A DNA stretch of 64,000 nucleotides from positions 47,493,939 to 47,557,938 of the forward strand of contig CM055098.1 of assembly GCA_029204225.1 (NCBI GenBank), given 5' to 3'. Of this stretch, positions 1 through 13,102 are shown in pieces. The notes beneath the pieces are model-generated. The model saw nothing but the letters and a program-made list of their open reading frames with translations, ran no database searches and had not been told where the DNA came from. The first letter of the stretch is position 1, and every line of letters begins with the position of its first letter. This stretch comes from Diphasiastrum complanatum. Its lineage: Eukaryota > Streptophyta > Lycopodiopsida > Lycopodiales > Lycopodiaceae. A program made the position numbers and the translations under genes.

Positions 1-1905
1 TTCCACAAGAGGGATCATGCTTGGATATGCAAGCTCAAGCAAGGGCTACAAAGTCTATCTCCCATCCTTGAACAAATTTGTTGTTTCAAGGGATGTCATC
101 TTTGATGAACATCATATGCATATGCTTGAAGAAGGCTCAAGTGCTCCAACAATCAAGAAGAAGATGGCCGAGGAGCAAGATCTTGGTTTTGAGGAGGAGC
201 TCATGGAGGAGCAAGCACCAAACCCACCTATCACACCAAGGAGATCTTCAAGGGCAAAAGTGGAGCCATCAAGGCTCACATATCAAGGCAAAGGACAGAA
301 AGTTGAGGGTATATCATCCACTTCTTATGCTTTATCTAGTTTTGAAGAACCGTCTAATGTTGAAGATGCATTGAACTCCAAAGAATGGTATAAAGCTATG
401 TTGGATGAGTATGATGCCTTGATTGAGAATGAAACTTGGTTGCTTGTTGAGAGACCTCAAAGGAATGTAATAGGATGCAAGTGGGTCTTCAAGCTTAAGT
501 TGAATGCAAATGGGAGTGTTAACAAACATAAAGCAAGATTAGTTGCAAAAGGTTATGCTCAAGAGAGAGGGATAGACTATGAGGAAACTTTTGCACCCGT
601 GGCCAAGATGGTCACAATAAGACTAATCATTGCACTTGCATCACATTTTGGATGGATTCTATGTCAAATGGATGTCTCTAATGCTTTCTTGAATGGTTTT
701 TTGGAAGAGGATATCTATATGGAGCAGCCACAAGGGTTCATCAAGCATGGAATGGAGAACAAAGTATGCCATCTCCAAAGAAGCATCTATGGCTTGAAGC
801 AAGCCTCGAGATCTTGGAATTCAAGACTACATTGCTATCTTATTTCACTTTCTTTTGTTCAAAGTGAATATGATCCCACTCTTTACATTAAGTTTGATGA
901 TGTTGGTATTGTACTTTTACTCATTTATGTAGATGACATCATCATTAGTGGAAATAGTGTTGATGGTATTGAAAAAATCAAGATAGATCTATCCTTAGAG
1001 TTCAAGATGGTAGATCTAGGGTGTCTTCACTTCATCTTAGGCATAGAAGTACTTAGAGGGTCTGATTTTATCTTTATAAGTCAAGTAAACTATGCTCAAA
1101 GTCTTTTGAAGAAGTTTAAGATGGAAGTATGCAAAAGTGTTGACACACCAATGGAGCAAGATGTAAAAGTGCCAAATGAAGATGATGAAAGATCCTTCAT
1201 GGACATCACTTTGTTTAGGCAACTTATAGGTTCCTTAATGTGGATCACTATAACTAGACCAGATCTTAGCTTTAGTGTATGTAGGTTGAGCCAATCCATG
1301 CAAAAGCCATTGAATATCCATTGGAAAAAGGCTAAGAGGATTCTAAGATACATCTCGGGTACATTGGATTTTGGGATTCTATATAGAGGAGATGTGATTA
1401 ACCTTCATGCATTTAGTGATTCAGATTTTGCAGGGGACAAGAGGGATAGGAAATCAACAAGTGCCTATTCAACTTTCATAGGAGAAGGTGTGGTTTCATG
1501 GCTTTCAAAAAAGCAAGAAACTATATCTCTATCTTCAACCGAGGCCGAGTACAAAGCTTTGACAACCACTACAAAGGAGGTACTTTGGATCAAGAGATTA
1601 TTGGTGGAGCTAAAGATCATGGATTCAGAGGAGGCACCAATCATCTACAATGACAATATATCAGCCCAACACCTTGCATTTAACCCAATCTTCCATGCAA
1701 GATCTAAGCACATTGAGATATGCCATCACTTTGTGAGAGAAATGGTGCAAGCCAAGGAGATTGCTTTGGAGCATGTTCCAAGCAATGAATGTGTAGCTGA
1801 TCTACTTACTAAACCACTTCAAAAGACACCTTTTATGAAGTTCAGATCATCACTTGGAGTGATTAGTAAAGCAATGATTGAACCAAGCTAGATAGTGAGG
1901 AGGAG

Positions 1906-2587
1906 TGTTAAAAATTCACAATTCTAGCTTGACTAGTTTTGGTCATATGACTTGTAAATAGTTAGATGGTCATGATGTGGCTTGTCACACGTGCCAAATA
2001 GCATAGGATTCCATTCATAAGGATGTTCTCAAGTAGACCTAAGTGTTAGAACCTTTGGAATGAGTCCAAATTATGCTTAGATACAAGGGAGAAAAAATAG
2101 GAGCTATTTTTGGTAATTTTTGCATTGTTGAGGGATCTCCAAGATTCCAACCCTAACTTGGTAGGGATGAAAGATCCACAAAAATTAGCATTAGGGATAG
2201 GTTTAGGGCTACTCATACCTGCCCAAAACCGTGATGGATCATGTATATATAGGTGATGATATCTCACCAAAATCAATCAAGCAATTTCATGTTTTTTCTC
2301 TCATAATGGTGCAATTGCTCTCTATGTTCATAATTGTTTGAGTACTTGTGATTACTAATGATTATAGGATTGAATGTAGGTCTGGTGTACAGTACTCAGA
2401 CTGTGGGAGGCCGTACTTTCACACGTGTGAAGCCTTCTTCAAGGATTTGGGCCATTTAGTGAGGTTCAAGCATAGATTTTTGATGGATTTTGATGGTTCA
2501 ACTTGTGCTAATCTTATGAAATCATAATCTATTGTTTCCCTCATCATTTCAAGTGTTTTAGGATCCTTATTTGCTGTAATTTTTACA
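1906..2587 (+). repeat. 3' LTR of copia A
   Basis: The LTR starts TGTTAAAAATT and ends AATTTTTACA, a near-perfect terminal inverted repeat with TG...CA ends, 682 bp. A TATATATA box lies near 2244-2251, and a perfect palindrome TTCACACGTGTGAA containing a CACGTG G-box lies at 2418-2431. The partner 5' LTR is outside the window. Confidence 0.85.
2418..2431. promoter_or_regulatory. G-box palindrome in LTR A
   Basis: Perfect 14-bp palindrome TTCACACGTGTGAA with the bZIP/bHLH core CACGTG, about 170 bp downstream of the LTR TATA box. The same 14-mer is found at 11639, 13545 and 18753 in LTRs of other elements. Function as a binding site is inferred. Confidence 0.5.
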
Positions 2588-5500
2588 GATCACATACTGA
2601 AGATCAAAGAGATCCGTGATCAATTAGCAGCAGTTGGAGAGCGAGTACAAGATCGTGAGATCGTGCAATTGACATTGAATAGTCTGAGTGAGTCACATCA
2701 GATGTTTGTGACGAGTATAGCCACAAGAGAAAATCTTCCAACCTATGAAGAACTAGGTGGATTGCTTTTACAAGAATAGCAACGTCAAAAGAATTTGAAT
2801 CATCGTAACAGGAGCTATGATCAAGCTCTTGCAGTTAGAATACGAGGTGGAAGATTTGGCCGTGGAAAGTATCAATCGAGAGGAGGAAACTCAAGCCGAG
2901 GACCATTTCAACAATTTCATGAGCAAATCAATGATAGTCCGAATCGAGGTAATTGGAATCAAGACCGAGGTCAAGGACGCGACTATTCAAGACAAAATAA
3001 ACCTGGAAATTGTAGGTACTGCAACAAACCTGGTAACTGGGAGCGTGAATGCTTCAAGAAACAGAAGGAGATGGAACAAAGAAAAGACAAATGGCAAGCG
3101 GGAAATGATGCTGATCAACATCAATTTGATGACTATTATTATGAAGACAATTATACTGATCAACATCAATACGATGATGATCAATATGAAGATGACACAG
3201 GTGAGAGTTCAAAATTGTTCATTACAGCATTAATGACAAGTGATGAAGCCAAGGATACCTGGTACATTGATAGTGGTGCATCCAAGCACATGACTTCAAG
3301 GAAAGAGTGGTTTTCAAAACTCAATAAAACTGACAATGGTAATGAAGTTGGACAAGCTGATGGCAAATTGCTATCAGGAGTTGGAGTGGTACCAGTGAAG
3401 TTAGCCAACGGGAAGATAAAGCATATAAACAATGTGCAATATGTACCTGGCTTAGCTAACAATCTACTATTTGTTGGGACGATGGTTGATCAACAACTCA
3501 AGGTTGAGTTTGACAGTGATAAATGTCTTGTCAAAGACATCAAGAATCACTACAAAGTGATTGCTACATGAGCTAGAGTCAACGGGAATCGACTCTACAA
3601 ATTGAATGCGAGATCTTTTACTCAAGCTATGGTAAGCACTGTTGATAGTCAAAGTGATCTTTGGCATCAAAGGTTTGGTCATATCAGTGCTCAAAGCTTG
3701 CAAATCCTTAAAAGAGGTAATCTAGTTGTTGGATTGCCTGATATCTCTTTTGAAGGAAAAATTTGTGAGGGTTGCATTTTGGGAAAACAACATAGAGAGA
3801 GATTTCCCAAAGATAGAGCAAGAAGAGCCAATGGCATTCTTGATCTTGTTCGTAGTGATCTGTGTGGACCAATACAAACTAGGTCCATTAGTGGTTGTTA
3901 CTATTTCATCACATTCATTGATGACTATAGTAGACATACCTGGATTTATTTCATAAGCAAGAAATCTGATGCTTTTGCCAAGTTTAGAGAGTTCAAGACT
4001 CTAGTTGAAAAACAAACAGGTTGTTATATTAAGATCCTCAGATCATATGGTGGCGGTGAGTATTTTTCAACAGAGTTTATAAATTTTTGCAAGGATCAGG
4101 GGATCAAGAGACAAACCACTACACCCTATTCACCACAACAGAACGGAAAAACAGATCATTGTGGAGATGGCTAGGGCAATGCTTAAGAGCAAGGGTTTTC
4201 CAAATACTTTTTGGCTAGAAGCATGCAACACAGCTACTCATATCTTGAATCGGTGTCCTACGAAGTCCGTGGAGGGTAAGACACCTTACGAAGCTTTTAC
4301 TAGAAATAAACCTAATGTTTCTCATTTACGAATATTTGGTTGTGATGCTTACGCTCATGTACCTGATGAAAAATGAAAGAAACTGGATACGAAAGCTGTT
4401 AAGTGTATTTTAGTTGGATATGATGAAAGAGCCAAGGCATACAGGATGTATGACACAAATGCACAAAAGATTGTGATTTCCAAAAATGCTACTTTTGATG
4501 AGATGGGTCAAAATGACCAAATAAAATTGACAATTGATCCCTTTGATCATAAAGCTAAAATACAAGTAAAGAAAGAAGTTGGTATCGATATGGAAGAGCC
4601 AATGGAAAAAGATAGGGTCAATAATGAGATTCTTAGGAGAGTGCCTAAGTGGTACTTGTCAGTAACAAGTGATGCTTATAAGGGAGATACTCTTGAATCA
4701 AGTGAGCAGGGAGAGCTTAGAAGATCAAGTAGACTTCAAAAACCTCCTGCAAGATTAGAGATGAATCTAGCCCTAATGGGTTCTATGCTCAAGGCTCAGG
4801 AACCAAAAACTTTTGATAAAGCAAAGGAGCACAAGGAGTGGCGTGAAGCTATGGAAACAGAGATGGAAGCTATATCGAAAAATAGGACGTGGAACTTGGT
4901 TGAGCTACCTGATGGTAAGACGCCTATCACTTGCAAATGGATATACACGATCAAATATGGAGCTGATGGGAAACTCAACAAGTATAAAGCACAAATGATT
5001 GCGAGAGGATTTGAGCAACAGGAAGGTATTGCTTTTGAAGAAACCTTTGCACCCGTAGCTAAGATGGTAGCTATACGTTCTATCATTGCTATTTTTGCTT
5101 TCTATGGTTGGAAGATCCAACAAATGGACGTTAAATCTGCTTTTTTTAATGGAGTGCTAGATGAAGAGGTGTACTTAGTACAACCTCAAGGATTTGTTGA
5201 GCCAGAGAGAGAGAGCATCTTGTTTGTAAGCTCAACAAAGCCATTTATGGATTGAAACAAGCACCACAGGTGTGGTACTCTTGCATGGATGAACACTTCA
5301 AGCGAAGGGGAATGATAAAGAGTGATGCTGATCCTAATCTTTACATTCTAAGGCAAGATTCAGATATAGTGTTCATTGTGTTGTACGTGGATGATTTGAT
5401 TATTACAGGAAGTAATGAGAGCTTAATTGATGAAATAAAATCAGATCTTTCCAAAGCTTTTGACATGAGTGATCTAGGATTGATGCACTATTGTCTTGGC

Positions 5501-6536
5501 ATTGAAGTATGGCAAAAAGAAGACATGGTCTTTCTTACACAAAGCAAATATGCACGAGATTTGCTTTATAAGTTCAATATGCAAGATTGTAAGCCTTTGA
5601 GTACACCTATGGATGTCAACATGAAGCTTACTGCATATGATGAATCTGAGAAAGTGGATGTTTATTTGTTTAGATAGCTGGTGGGTAGTTTGATTTATTT
5701 GACACACACACGACCTGATATTTCTTATGTTGTTGGTGTTGTTAGTCAATTTATGCAAGATCCTAGTCAAGCACACTGGAAGTCTGCGAAACGTATTCTC
5801 AGATACATTCGAGGGACATTGAATTTTGGTTTGAAGTATGATCAGCCTGAAACGCCAATGTTGGTAGGTTATACAGATGCCGATTGGACAGGTGATATTG
5901 ATGACAGAAGATCTACAAGTGGTCATACATTCAGTTATGGTACAGCTGCAATTTCATGGAGCTACAAAAATCAACCTACAGTAGCCTTATCATCGACGAA
6001 AGCTGAATATCGAGCACTCAGCAATGCTATACAAGAAGCGGTATGGTTACGAAGATTGCTTGTGGATTTAGGTCAACCTCAAGTGGGTGCGACTACTATA
6101 TCTTGCGATAATCAAAGTTGCATTCACCTTGTCAAAAATCCAGTTGTACATGCTCGAACCAAGCACATCAAAATACACTACCATTTTGTTCGAGAGAAAA
6201 TTCTTGATGGAGCCATTGATCTTATTTTTTCTAAATCTGAAGATCAAAAGGCAGATATTTTTACTAAGTCATTAGGTATATTTATATTTGAGAGGTTTCG
6301 TACTCTATTAGGGATAGAAAAATGTAATTTTATCATTGAGGAAGACTGTTAGAAATCAATGATAAACTTCATTGTTACTGTTTACAATGCACATTAATGT
6401 TGACAGTTGTGACCAGCTGTCAATTGTCGTAGGCTAGTCTATTAGTCTACTCGTAGGTTTTCTCTCTCTATCAGGGTTCAGGGTTTATTTGTACATTTTA
6501 CATTCTATATGAGTTAGCGTGATAGAGTGACAGTAC
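2588..6536 (+). mobile_element. Ty1/copia fossil B, broken
   Basis: A second copia family, unlike A. Parts in order: gag tail (2588-2780), a Gly/Arg-rich RGG-like stretch (about 2830-2960), a CCHC-type zinc knuckle (about 3010-3055), an acidic linker with a doubled DQHQ/YED pattern (3110-3200), protease with DSGAS near 3270, GAG-pre-integrase and integrase (about 3655-4380), reverse transcriptase (about 4810-5660, YVDD near 5387), and RNase H (about 5690-6330). A purine tract (GAGGAAGA) precedes an LTR start TGTTAGAAATC at 6347. The LTR is recognisable to about 6536, with no clear end. The element is broken, with roughly half a dozen breaks. Its 5' part is presumably on the far side of element A, outside the window. 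Confidence 0.85.
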
Positions 6537-6539
6537 GTG

Positions 6540-7205
6540 TTCTCCTTCCGCCATTTTGTGGTGATTGCTTATGGTGGATGCTTGTTGTTGCATATCTAAT
6601 TCTTGACAACGGGTTGACAGAAAGAGTTAATGGAATTTTATGTAAGATCCTGAACAAAATTACTATTGCACATGCAACAGATTGGGATCAGAAACTACCA
6701 TCAGTTCTTTGGGCTTATCGCAACATAGAGAAAATCACGACGAAATAGACACCTATTTTCTTATGTATGGTATGCATCCTATTTTGCCAATTGAATTTGA
6801 GGTGAAAATCTTTCGTATTCAAGCTCAACGAACAGATGCAGAATGTATAAACGAAAGGTTGACTAATATTGAAGAACTAGCTGAAGCTCGAGAGACTTCA
6901 CAAAAACTAACGGAGGAAATCCAGAAACACAGAAAGAAGAAATATGACAGTCATATAAAAAAATGTGATCTTAAAACTGACGATTATGCGTTGATATATA
7001 ACAGTCGCCATCAAAAGTTCTCTGAAAAACTCCATCTGCAATGGCTTGGACCGTATAAAATCATAGAGGTGTTTGACAATGGTTCTATGCAACTTCAATC
7101 ACTTAAAGGTGAACTATTACCTACACGTATTAACGGGTCCAGACTGAAGAAATACTACCTTTCACTAGAATTTTTTTATTCTTATTATTTTCTAGTATTT
7201 TTCTG
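6540..7205 (+). mobile_element. Ty3/gypsy integrase fragment
   Basis: Translation shows the C-terminal half of a Ty3-type integrase: NGLTERVNGIL, then DWDQKLPSVLWAYRN, a TPY-FLMYGMHPILPIEFE block, and a chromatin-facing tail (WLGPYKIIEV, then LPTRINGSRLKKYY). This layout is typical of plant Ty3 elements and differs from the copia pieces on either side. It has few breaks, and no LTR was found. The T-rich stretch that follows resembles the region after the integrase of element K at about 54.5 kb, so both may be the same lineage. Confidence 0.75.
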
Positions 7206-7590
7206 AAATTAATCGCAAATTTTCTTTTATCTTGTCTAAAAAAAAATTTGCGACTTTTTTTTTATTTTTCTAGAAATTTTCATGAAATTTTCTACCACCG
7301 TCCAACATTTTTCATAATGTTTCGTGAAATTTTTGAGAATTTTTCTTGACTTCTCTCAATCTTTCAATATCATTTTAAAAGTATTTTTGAGAACTTTTTG
7401 AGAACTTTTTGCGACACTCAATTTGTTAATTCAAACGTGTTCAAATTTCCATAAATCGTTTTCGAGAATTTTTCTAGAATCTTTTCTAGCATTTTCTCTA
7501 GTTTTTCGAAAAAATTTCTCGTATGTCGCAAAATTTTCGAAAAATTTTCGAGAGTTTCTGTATCATTTTTTTAGGATCCTTCGAGAAACT
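7206..7590. other. T-rich low-complexity spacer
   Basis: No gene. The stretch is dominated by repeated TTTTCTAGAA, TTTTCGAGAA and GAATTTTT variants, giving an imperfect array of short AT-rich words. It follows the Ty3 integrase tail and ends abruptly where copia C gag begins, so it is probably the degenerate 3' part of the Ty3 element. Confidence 0.6.
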
Positions 7591-10500
7591 TTTCTTGTTT
7601 GCAAAAGAATGAAGAAAGTCCAAGTACTTTTGTTTTGAGAATGAAAGCATTGAATGATGAGTTAGCTTGCATAGATGAAAGCATTAAGGAAGGAGAACTT
7701 ATTCAAGTGATTCTTAATGGCTTGTTGGATGCTCATGCTAACATTGTTCAAAGTATTGCTATTCAAAAGACTTTGCCAAGTTTGATGGATCTTCAAGAGA
7801 TCTTGATCAATGAGGAATATAGGCTTCAAGCAAGAGGTGGATCTACATCGACACTTCAAGAGGATGCTATGTTCACAAAGGGCAAATTCATGGGCAAAAC
7901 CAAAAGCAAGTGGTCTAAAGGGCAAGATCAAGTGGATGCTTCTTCAAGTGGCAAAAAGAAGGATAGATCAAAGCTCAAGTGCTTCTATTGTGGCATCAAA
8001 GGACACTTTGCAAGTGAGTGCTACAAGAAGAAGAGAGATCAAGGAGACAAGCAAGGTAATCTTACTCTTGATGAGGATGGTTTGGATGTGCAAGATGCAA
8101 ATGATGATGCTTTTGTGAGGTCTTCATGTATGCTTGCTAATGATGGAGATCTAGATCCTTGGTGGATTGATAGTGGAGCAAGTTCACACATGACCTTTCA
8201 CAAAGAGTACTTCACTTCTTTGTTGGCATATGGAGATGACAAGAGGGTGATCTACATGGCCAATAATGGTGAGTGTGCAATCAAAGGGATTGGCACAATT
8301 CCTATTTCTCTCTCTACAAATAGGAATGTTCATTTGGAGGATGTCTTGTTTATTCCATCTATTACCAAGAATTTGCTTAGTGTGAGTCAAACGCTAAGTA
8401 AGGGCCTCAAGGTGGAGTTTGATGGAGATGCTTGTTTGATCAAAAGGAAGGATGTCTTGATTGGAAAAGGTAAAAGACAAGGGAATTTGTTCAAACTTGA
8501 TGCTTGTATTATTGCTAACCAAGTGGATGTGTTGCAAGGGAGCAAATTTCTATTCAAGATGTTTGGCACAAAAGGATGGGACACCTCAACTTCAAGTCAT
8601 TGGAGGTAATGGCAAGGAAGAAGGTTGTGATTGGTCTTCCAAGTTCCTTAAGTAATGACAAGCATGTTTGTGAGTCTTGTGCTTTGTCTAAGTCACATAG
8701 ACTACCTTATACTAGATCTATTTCTAGATCTACAAAGCCTTTTCGACTTGTACATTCGGATGTTCATGGATTTACTACAATTAGAAATAGTGGAGCTAAG
8801 ATGTATGTAACATTCATTGATGATTTTAGTAGATTTTGTTGGATCTATCTACTAAAGAGCAAGGATGAAGTGTATGATGTCTTTGTCAAGTTCAAGAATG
8901 CAAGGGAGAACCAATTTTCCACAGAGATCAAGTGCTTGAGAGGTGACAATGGTGGTGAGTACATATCTAACAAGTTCAAGGCCTTTTGTGATGAGCATGG
9001 GATCAAGAGGGAGTATACAACATCAAGGACCCCACAACAAAATGGAGTGGCTGAAAGGAAGAATAGAACTTTATGTGAAAGTGCTAAAGCTATGAGGTTA
9101 GGTGCTAATCTTGACAAACCATTTTGGGATCAAGCTTTGTTGTGTGCCAATTTCTTGTGCAATAGGTGGCCGAGTGCTATTTTGGATGGAAGGACACCTT
9201 TTGAGATGCTATTCAGGAGGAGGCCGAGTGTCAACTTTCTAAGAACCTTTGGATGCACATGCTATGTCAACATTACTCTTGATGATAGGACCAAGGAGGA
9301 TCCATCTTCAAGAAGAGGTATTTTTGTTGGATATAGTGAGGTGAGTAAAGCCTACAAGGTTTACATTCCTTCTACTAACAAAGTTATTGTTGGTAGAGAT
9401 CTCATTTTTTATGAGAGAAACATTCCAAAGGTGTCTTCAAGCATGATTGATGGTAAAGCAGATGGTTCTAACATTCTTGATGTTGATGAGAAGGATCCTA
9501 CTTTGGATGGTGGTGATGATGGACCTTCATCAAGTCAAAAGCCAAGGAGAACATCAAGAGAAAGACAAGTACCTTCAAGGCTCACATATGATCAAAAGGG
9601 TAAGCAAGTAATTTCTGGAAATTATGTTGCTTTCCTAACCTCTTTGGATGAGCCTACAAGTGTAGATCAAGCAAGGAAAGAAGAGGAGTGGATCCAAGCA
9701 ATGGATCTTGAGTATCAAGCTCTTATGAAGAATGGAACATGGAGATTGGTGGAGTTGCCTAAGGACAAGAAAGCTATTGGATGCAAATGGATCTTCAAGG
9801 TGAAGACAAACCAAGATGGATCTATCAACAAGTACAAGGCAAGGTTAGTGGCAAAAGAATATGCTCAACAACAAGGAATTGACTATGATGAGACCTTTGC
9901 ACCCGTGGCAAAGATGGTAAGCATTCGAGTCATCATTTCACTTGCTACACTTTATGGATGGGATATATGGCAAATGGACATTTGAAATGCATTCTTGAAT
10001 GGTGATCTTGAGGAGGAAGTATACATGGAGCAACCCGAGAGCTACATCTCATCAACAAAGCCAAATCATGTGTGTCCTCTACAAAAGAGTTTGTATGGCC
10101 TTAAGCAAGCACCAAGGAGTTGGTATACTAAGCTTAACACTTTTTTACTCTCTCAAGTCTTTGTTATGAGTGAGTATGATCATTCACTATATTATAGGTT
10201 TGCTTAAAATGATGTTACCATCTTCCTAATCTATGTGGATGATATCATCTTGAGTGGTGGAGACAATCAAGATGTGGAGGATATCAAGAATGCTCTTAAG
10301 AAGGAGTTTGAGGTGCATGATCTTGGTAATTTGCATTACATTTTAGGAATAGAAGTCATTAGATCTTCTCAATCTACTTTCATTTGTCAAGAGAAGTATG
10401 CTAATTCTATTCTAGAAAGATTTCATATGGTAGATGCAAAAGCTATTGATACACCTATGGAGTCTCATGTAAAGCTTACTATAAGAGGTAATGAAAGATC

Positions 10501-11204
10501 CTTCAAGGACATTACTCTCTATAGAAAGCTAGTTGGTTCACTCATCTATCTAACCATTACTAGATCTGATCTAAGCTATTGTGCTGGAAGATTGAGTCAA
10601 TTCATGCAAGATCCTAGTGAGGAGCATTGGAAGCTAGGAAAGCGAGTTTTGATGTACATCATTGGAACTCAAGATTTTGGCATATTGTATGAGGGATCAT
10701 CACCTAATCTTTTTGGATTTTCATATTCGGACTATGCTGGAGATATAATGGATAGGAAATCCATTAGTTCTTATTGTATTTTCATAGGTGATGGAGCTAT
10801 ATCATGGATGTCAAAGAAACAAGCCACTATCTCATTGTCATCTAGTGAGGCCGAGTACAAAGCTCTTACACATTGCACAAAGGAGATGGTATGAATCAAG
10901 AGGATGATCAAAGATTTTCACTTTCTGGATTTTTCAGAGAGCCCAATCATCTTTTGGGACAATCAATCAGCCCAAAGAATGGCATCCAATCCTATCTTTC
11001 ATGCTATGAGCAAGCATATTGAGATACAATATCATTTTGTGAGGGAGCGAGTCATTGCAAAGGAGGTGGAGCTTCAACATGTGTCTTCAAGGGAATGTGT
11101 AGCTGATATCTTCACCAAAGCATTGGGAAAAGACTTGTTCATGAAGAATAGGACTTCACTTCGAGTATTATCAAAGTCTATGCTAAAACTAGTTGAAGAG
11201 GGAG

Positions 11205-11853
11205 TGTGAAAGATTCAACTAGTTTTATCACATTTTGCAATATTTTCATATTTGGCATATTGAGGCCAAAACTTGTTTTAGACTTAGAGGTTGACTTTTC
11301 AAAGTTCATTAGTCTAAATTTTATTTGAATAAACACTTTTTGAAAGTGTGGGAAAGATAGAATGCGAGTTTGAGTAGATTCAATTTGAATAAGTTGGGTA
11401 CATTGAATCTAGACCCAAAATTGGTAGGGTTAGCATTTTGGTGGAAAAGCCAAGTGGACAAATAGGGTTTGGACCTGTTATAAAAGGATGTAACTCATGG
11501 AGAGAGTCATCTTCTCTCTTCTCTATCTCATTTCATGCTTATACATGGTTCTCTTGGGTTCTACTATCCATTGGTGCACTATCTTGGTGATTGCTTGCAA
11601 TTCTATGTGTAGAATGATCTATATTTGTTATTTTTGGATTCACACGTGTGAAATACAGTAGCTTGCTGATTTTGTATGGACAACAACAATACATAATCAT
11701 TTCATTCAAGTGTGATCAAGTTCTATTAGTGTTTGCATCTCAAATTGTGTGTAGATGCTGATTTTCTACATTGGTGAAATTGATAGTGTATTTCTCTTTC
11801 TAACCAAAGATCATTCAAGTACATTGGATCTTAAGGATCTGAAATCTTTCACA
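11205..11853 (+). repeat. 3' LTR of copia C
   Basis: 649 bp, starting TGTGAAAGATT and ending AATCTTTCACA, a perfect 11-bp terminal inverted repeat. TATAAAA lies at 11479-11485, followed by a pyrimidine-rich leader (about 11506-11535). The G-box palindrome is at 11639-11652. The next five bases CGACG would be the target duplication if a 5' copy existed. Confidence 0.88.
11639..11652. promoter_or_regulatory. G-box palindrome in LTR C
   Basis: Perfect TTCACACGTGTGAA, 434 bp into the LTR and about 155 bp after its TATA box, matching the relative position seen in LTR E. Confidence 0.5.
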
Positions 11854-13102
11854 CGACGATCATTCTGATCTTTCCCAAAGCTCCGATCGAAGGAACTTTG
11901 CTGTCTCTTGCCATCTGGATTGACGATACCCCATATGGAGTCCTCTCTCTCCTGAGACGCTCCGAGTGCTATTTTTTCTGGTGAAAGACGCTATCCCATA
12001 GCTCCACCAGATCGTGCATACCTGCATCACCCTGCTTCTCTGATACCAAGTTGAAATTCTGATAGAATCTAGTGCAGTATGCAAATCACGTCACACAATC
12101 ACCATAGCCACTCCTCACAAGCTCTCAAAGATGGCACAACAAAAGTTATTAGATTACAAAAAAACACTGTACATATAGAGTATTCACAAACTACATGAAA
12201 AGGCAGGTGTCCTAAAATTGGCCTACCACCTGTCAAACTAAGGTTGGGCTCAATATGGCCAAATTCAATTGACAAACTTGGGACATGCCCCCAAGTATAG
12301 CAAGTACTGTAAATAACTCTGTACAGGCTAATTCTTCCTATGTGTGGCTACCCGGCTAACCCAAGTAGCCGTCTACGAGATCAGTGTCCGATCAATATAT
12401 CCTAACGGGTCATGTCCCGAATACAACCATATACAGTAAACCATTTTAACATGTACACCAATTACATCATCACATTTAGAGCTTATACTAATGAATCAGA
12501 TCAAAACTGTTTTCTAACTAACACTACATCCATTAATACTATGATCCATTAACACTACGCATCCACAACAAAGATAGCTTACTCTTTCTCTCTCTCCCTT
12601 TCTCTCTCATAGAAAAGTATGATAACATACAATCCCAATAACATTCAGATTCAACAATTAGCAAAATCCAAAGAAAGCATGAGAGATGGAGGAGGAAAGA
12701 AGAAGAGCAAGGACATTCATCAATCCATTCCTGAAGTGAACCAATCTGCTTTATGAAATGAGTAAATGAACATGTGTGGAAACTCGAGTTGGTCCCTTTT
12801 TATAATAGAGAGGAGGACCCTGGCCTCTAGATCCTATTGGTCCATTTCTGCTTCCCTAATTATTCAAATTTAAAAAAGTGTGGAAACCATCCAAATTGGA
12901 GGGAACCCAACTTTATTCACTAACTTAACATTTAGGCCCTACGACATTAAAAGTCCCGCAAAAAGGCCTAAAGTCCTTTTATTGACTTTCTAATTATCAA
13001 ATCTCTATGTGATCATCGGGTTGGACTTACACACGCAGGGTGCCAAATCCCTCTCACTTATTAACTAGGGTTAGGATTGTCTTGGAATCCGCAAACCCTC
13101 CA
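11854..13102 (-). mobile_element. Retroelement D: 5' LTR, primer site and leader, minus strand
   Basis: On the minus strand an LTR (12052-13102) is followed after three bases by TGGTATCAGAG (12038-12048), complementary to the 3' end of initiator-Met tRNA. A leader or early gag stretch then runs down to 11854, where copia C's LTR abuts it. The first roughly 650 bp of this LTR align by eye with the LTR of element K at 58331-58980 on the other strand, so D and K share an LTR family. D sits inside gag of element X. The rest of D is not visible. Whether D is Ty3 or copia is not shown by this part alone. Confidence 0.65.
12052..13102 (-). repeat. LTR of element D
   Basis: About 1051 bp. The limits come from the primer site on one side and the jump into X gag on the other; ends are TG...CA on the minus strand. 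It contains a short CT-rich stretch (12581-12609) at the place where the K copy carries a long AG microsatellite. The distal end is less certain than the primer-side end. Confidence 0.6.

Larger units (their letters stand above)
1..2587 (+). mobile_element. Ty1/copia fossil A: 3' half of pol plus 3' LTR
   Basis: Copia-type pol remnant entering from the left edge. Recognisable parts in order: end of integrase and the linker to RT (about 17-370, with an RRSSR-type basic motif), reverse transcriptase (about 380-1180, with KARLVAKGYAQ, MDVSNAFLNG and the catalytic YVDD near 925), RNase H (about 1400-1720, with DSDFAGD and STEAEYKAL), then a purine-rich primer tract just before the LTR at 1906. 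The sequence is closest to elements C, E, G, J and L in this window. The visible pol part reads open, but the 5' half lies outside, so completeness cannot be judged. The base after the LTR passes straight into gag of element B, so A probably inserted into B, with GATCA (2588-2592) as the likely target duplication. Lineage within copia was not assigned. Confidence 0.9.
7591..11853 (+). mobile_element. Ty1/copia fossil C with 3' LTR, broken
   Basis: Recognisable from mid-gag onward: gag (from about 7600), CCHC zinc knuckle CFYCGIKGHFASEC near 7981, protease WWIDSGASSHMT near 8160, GAG-pre-integrase near 8570-8740, integrase core (FIDDFS near 8815, DNGGEY near 8947, GVAERKNR near 9045), a TSR-type linker, reverse transcriptase (about 9680-10480) and RNase H (about 10700-11000). 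Gag-pol ends in EEGV encoded by the polypurine tract. It is very close to E in sequence and LTR style. The element is broken, with a handful of breaks. No 5' LTR was found before 7591. Confidence 0.9.
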
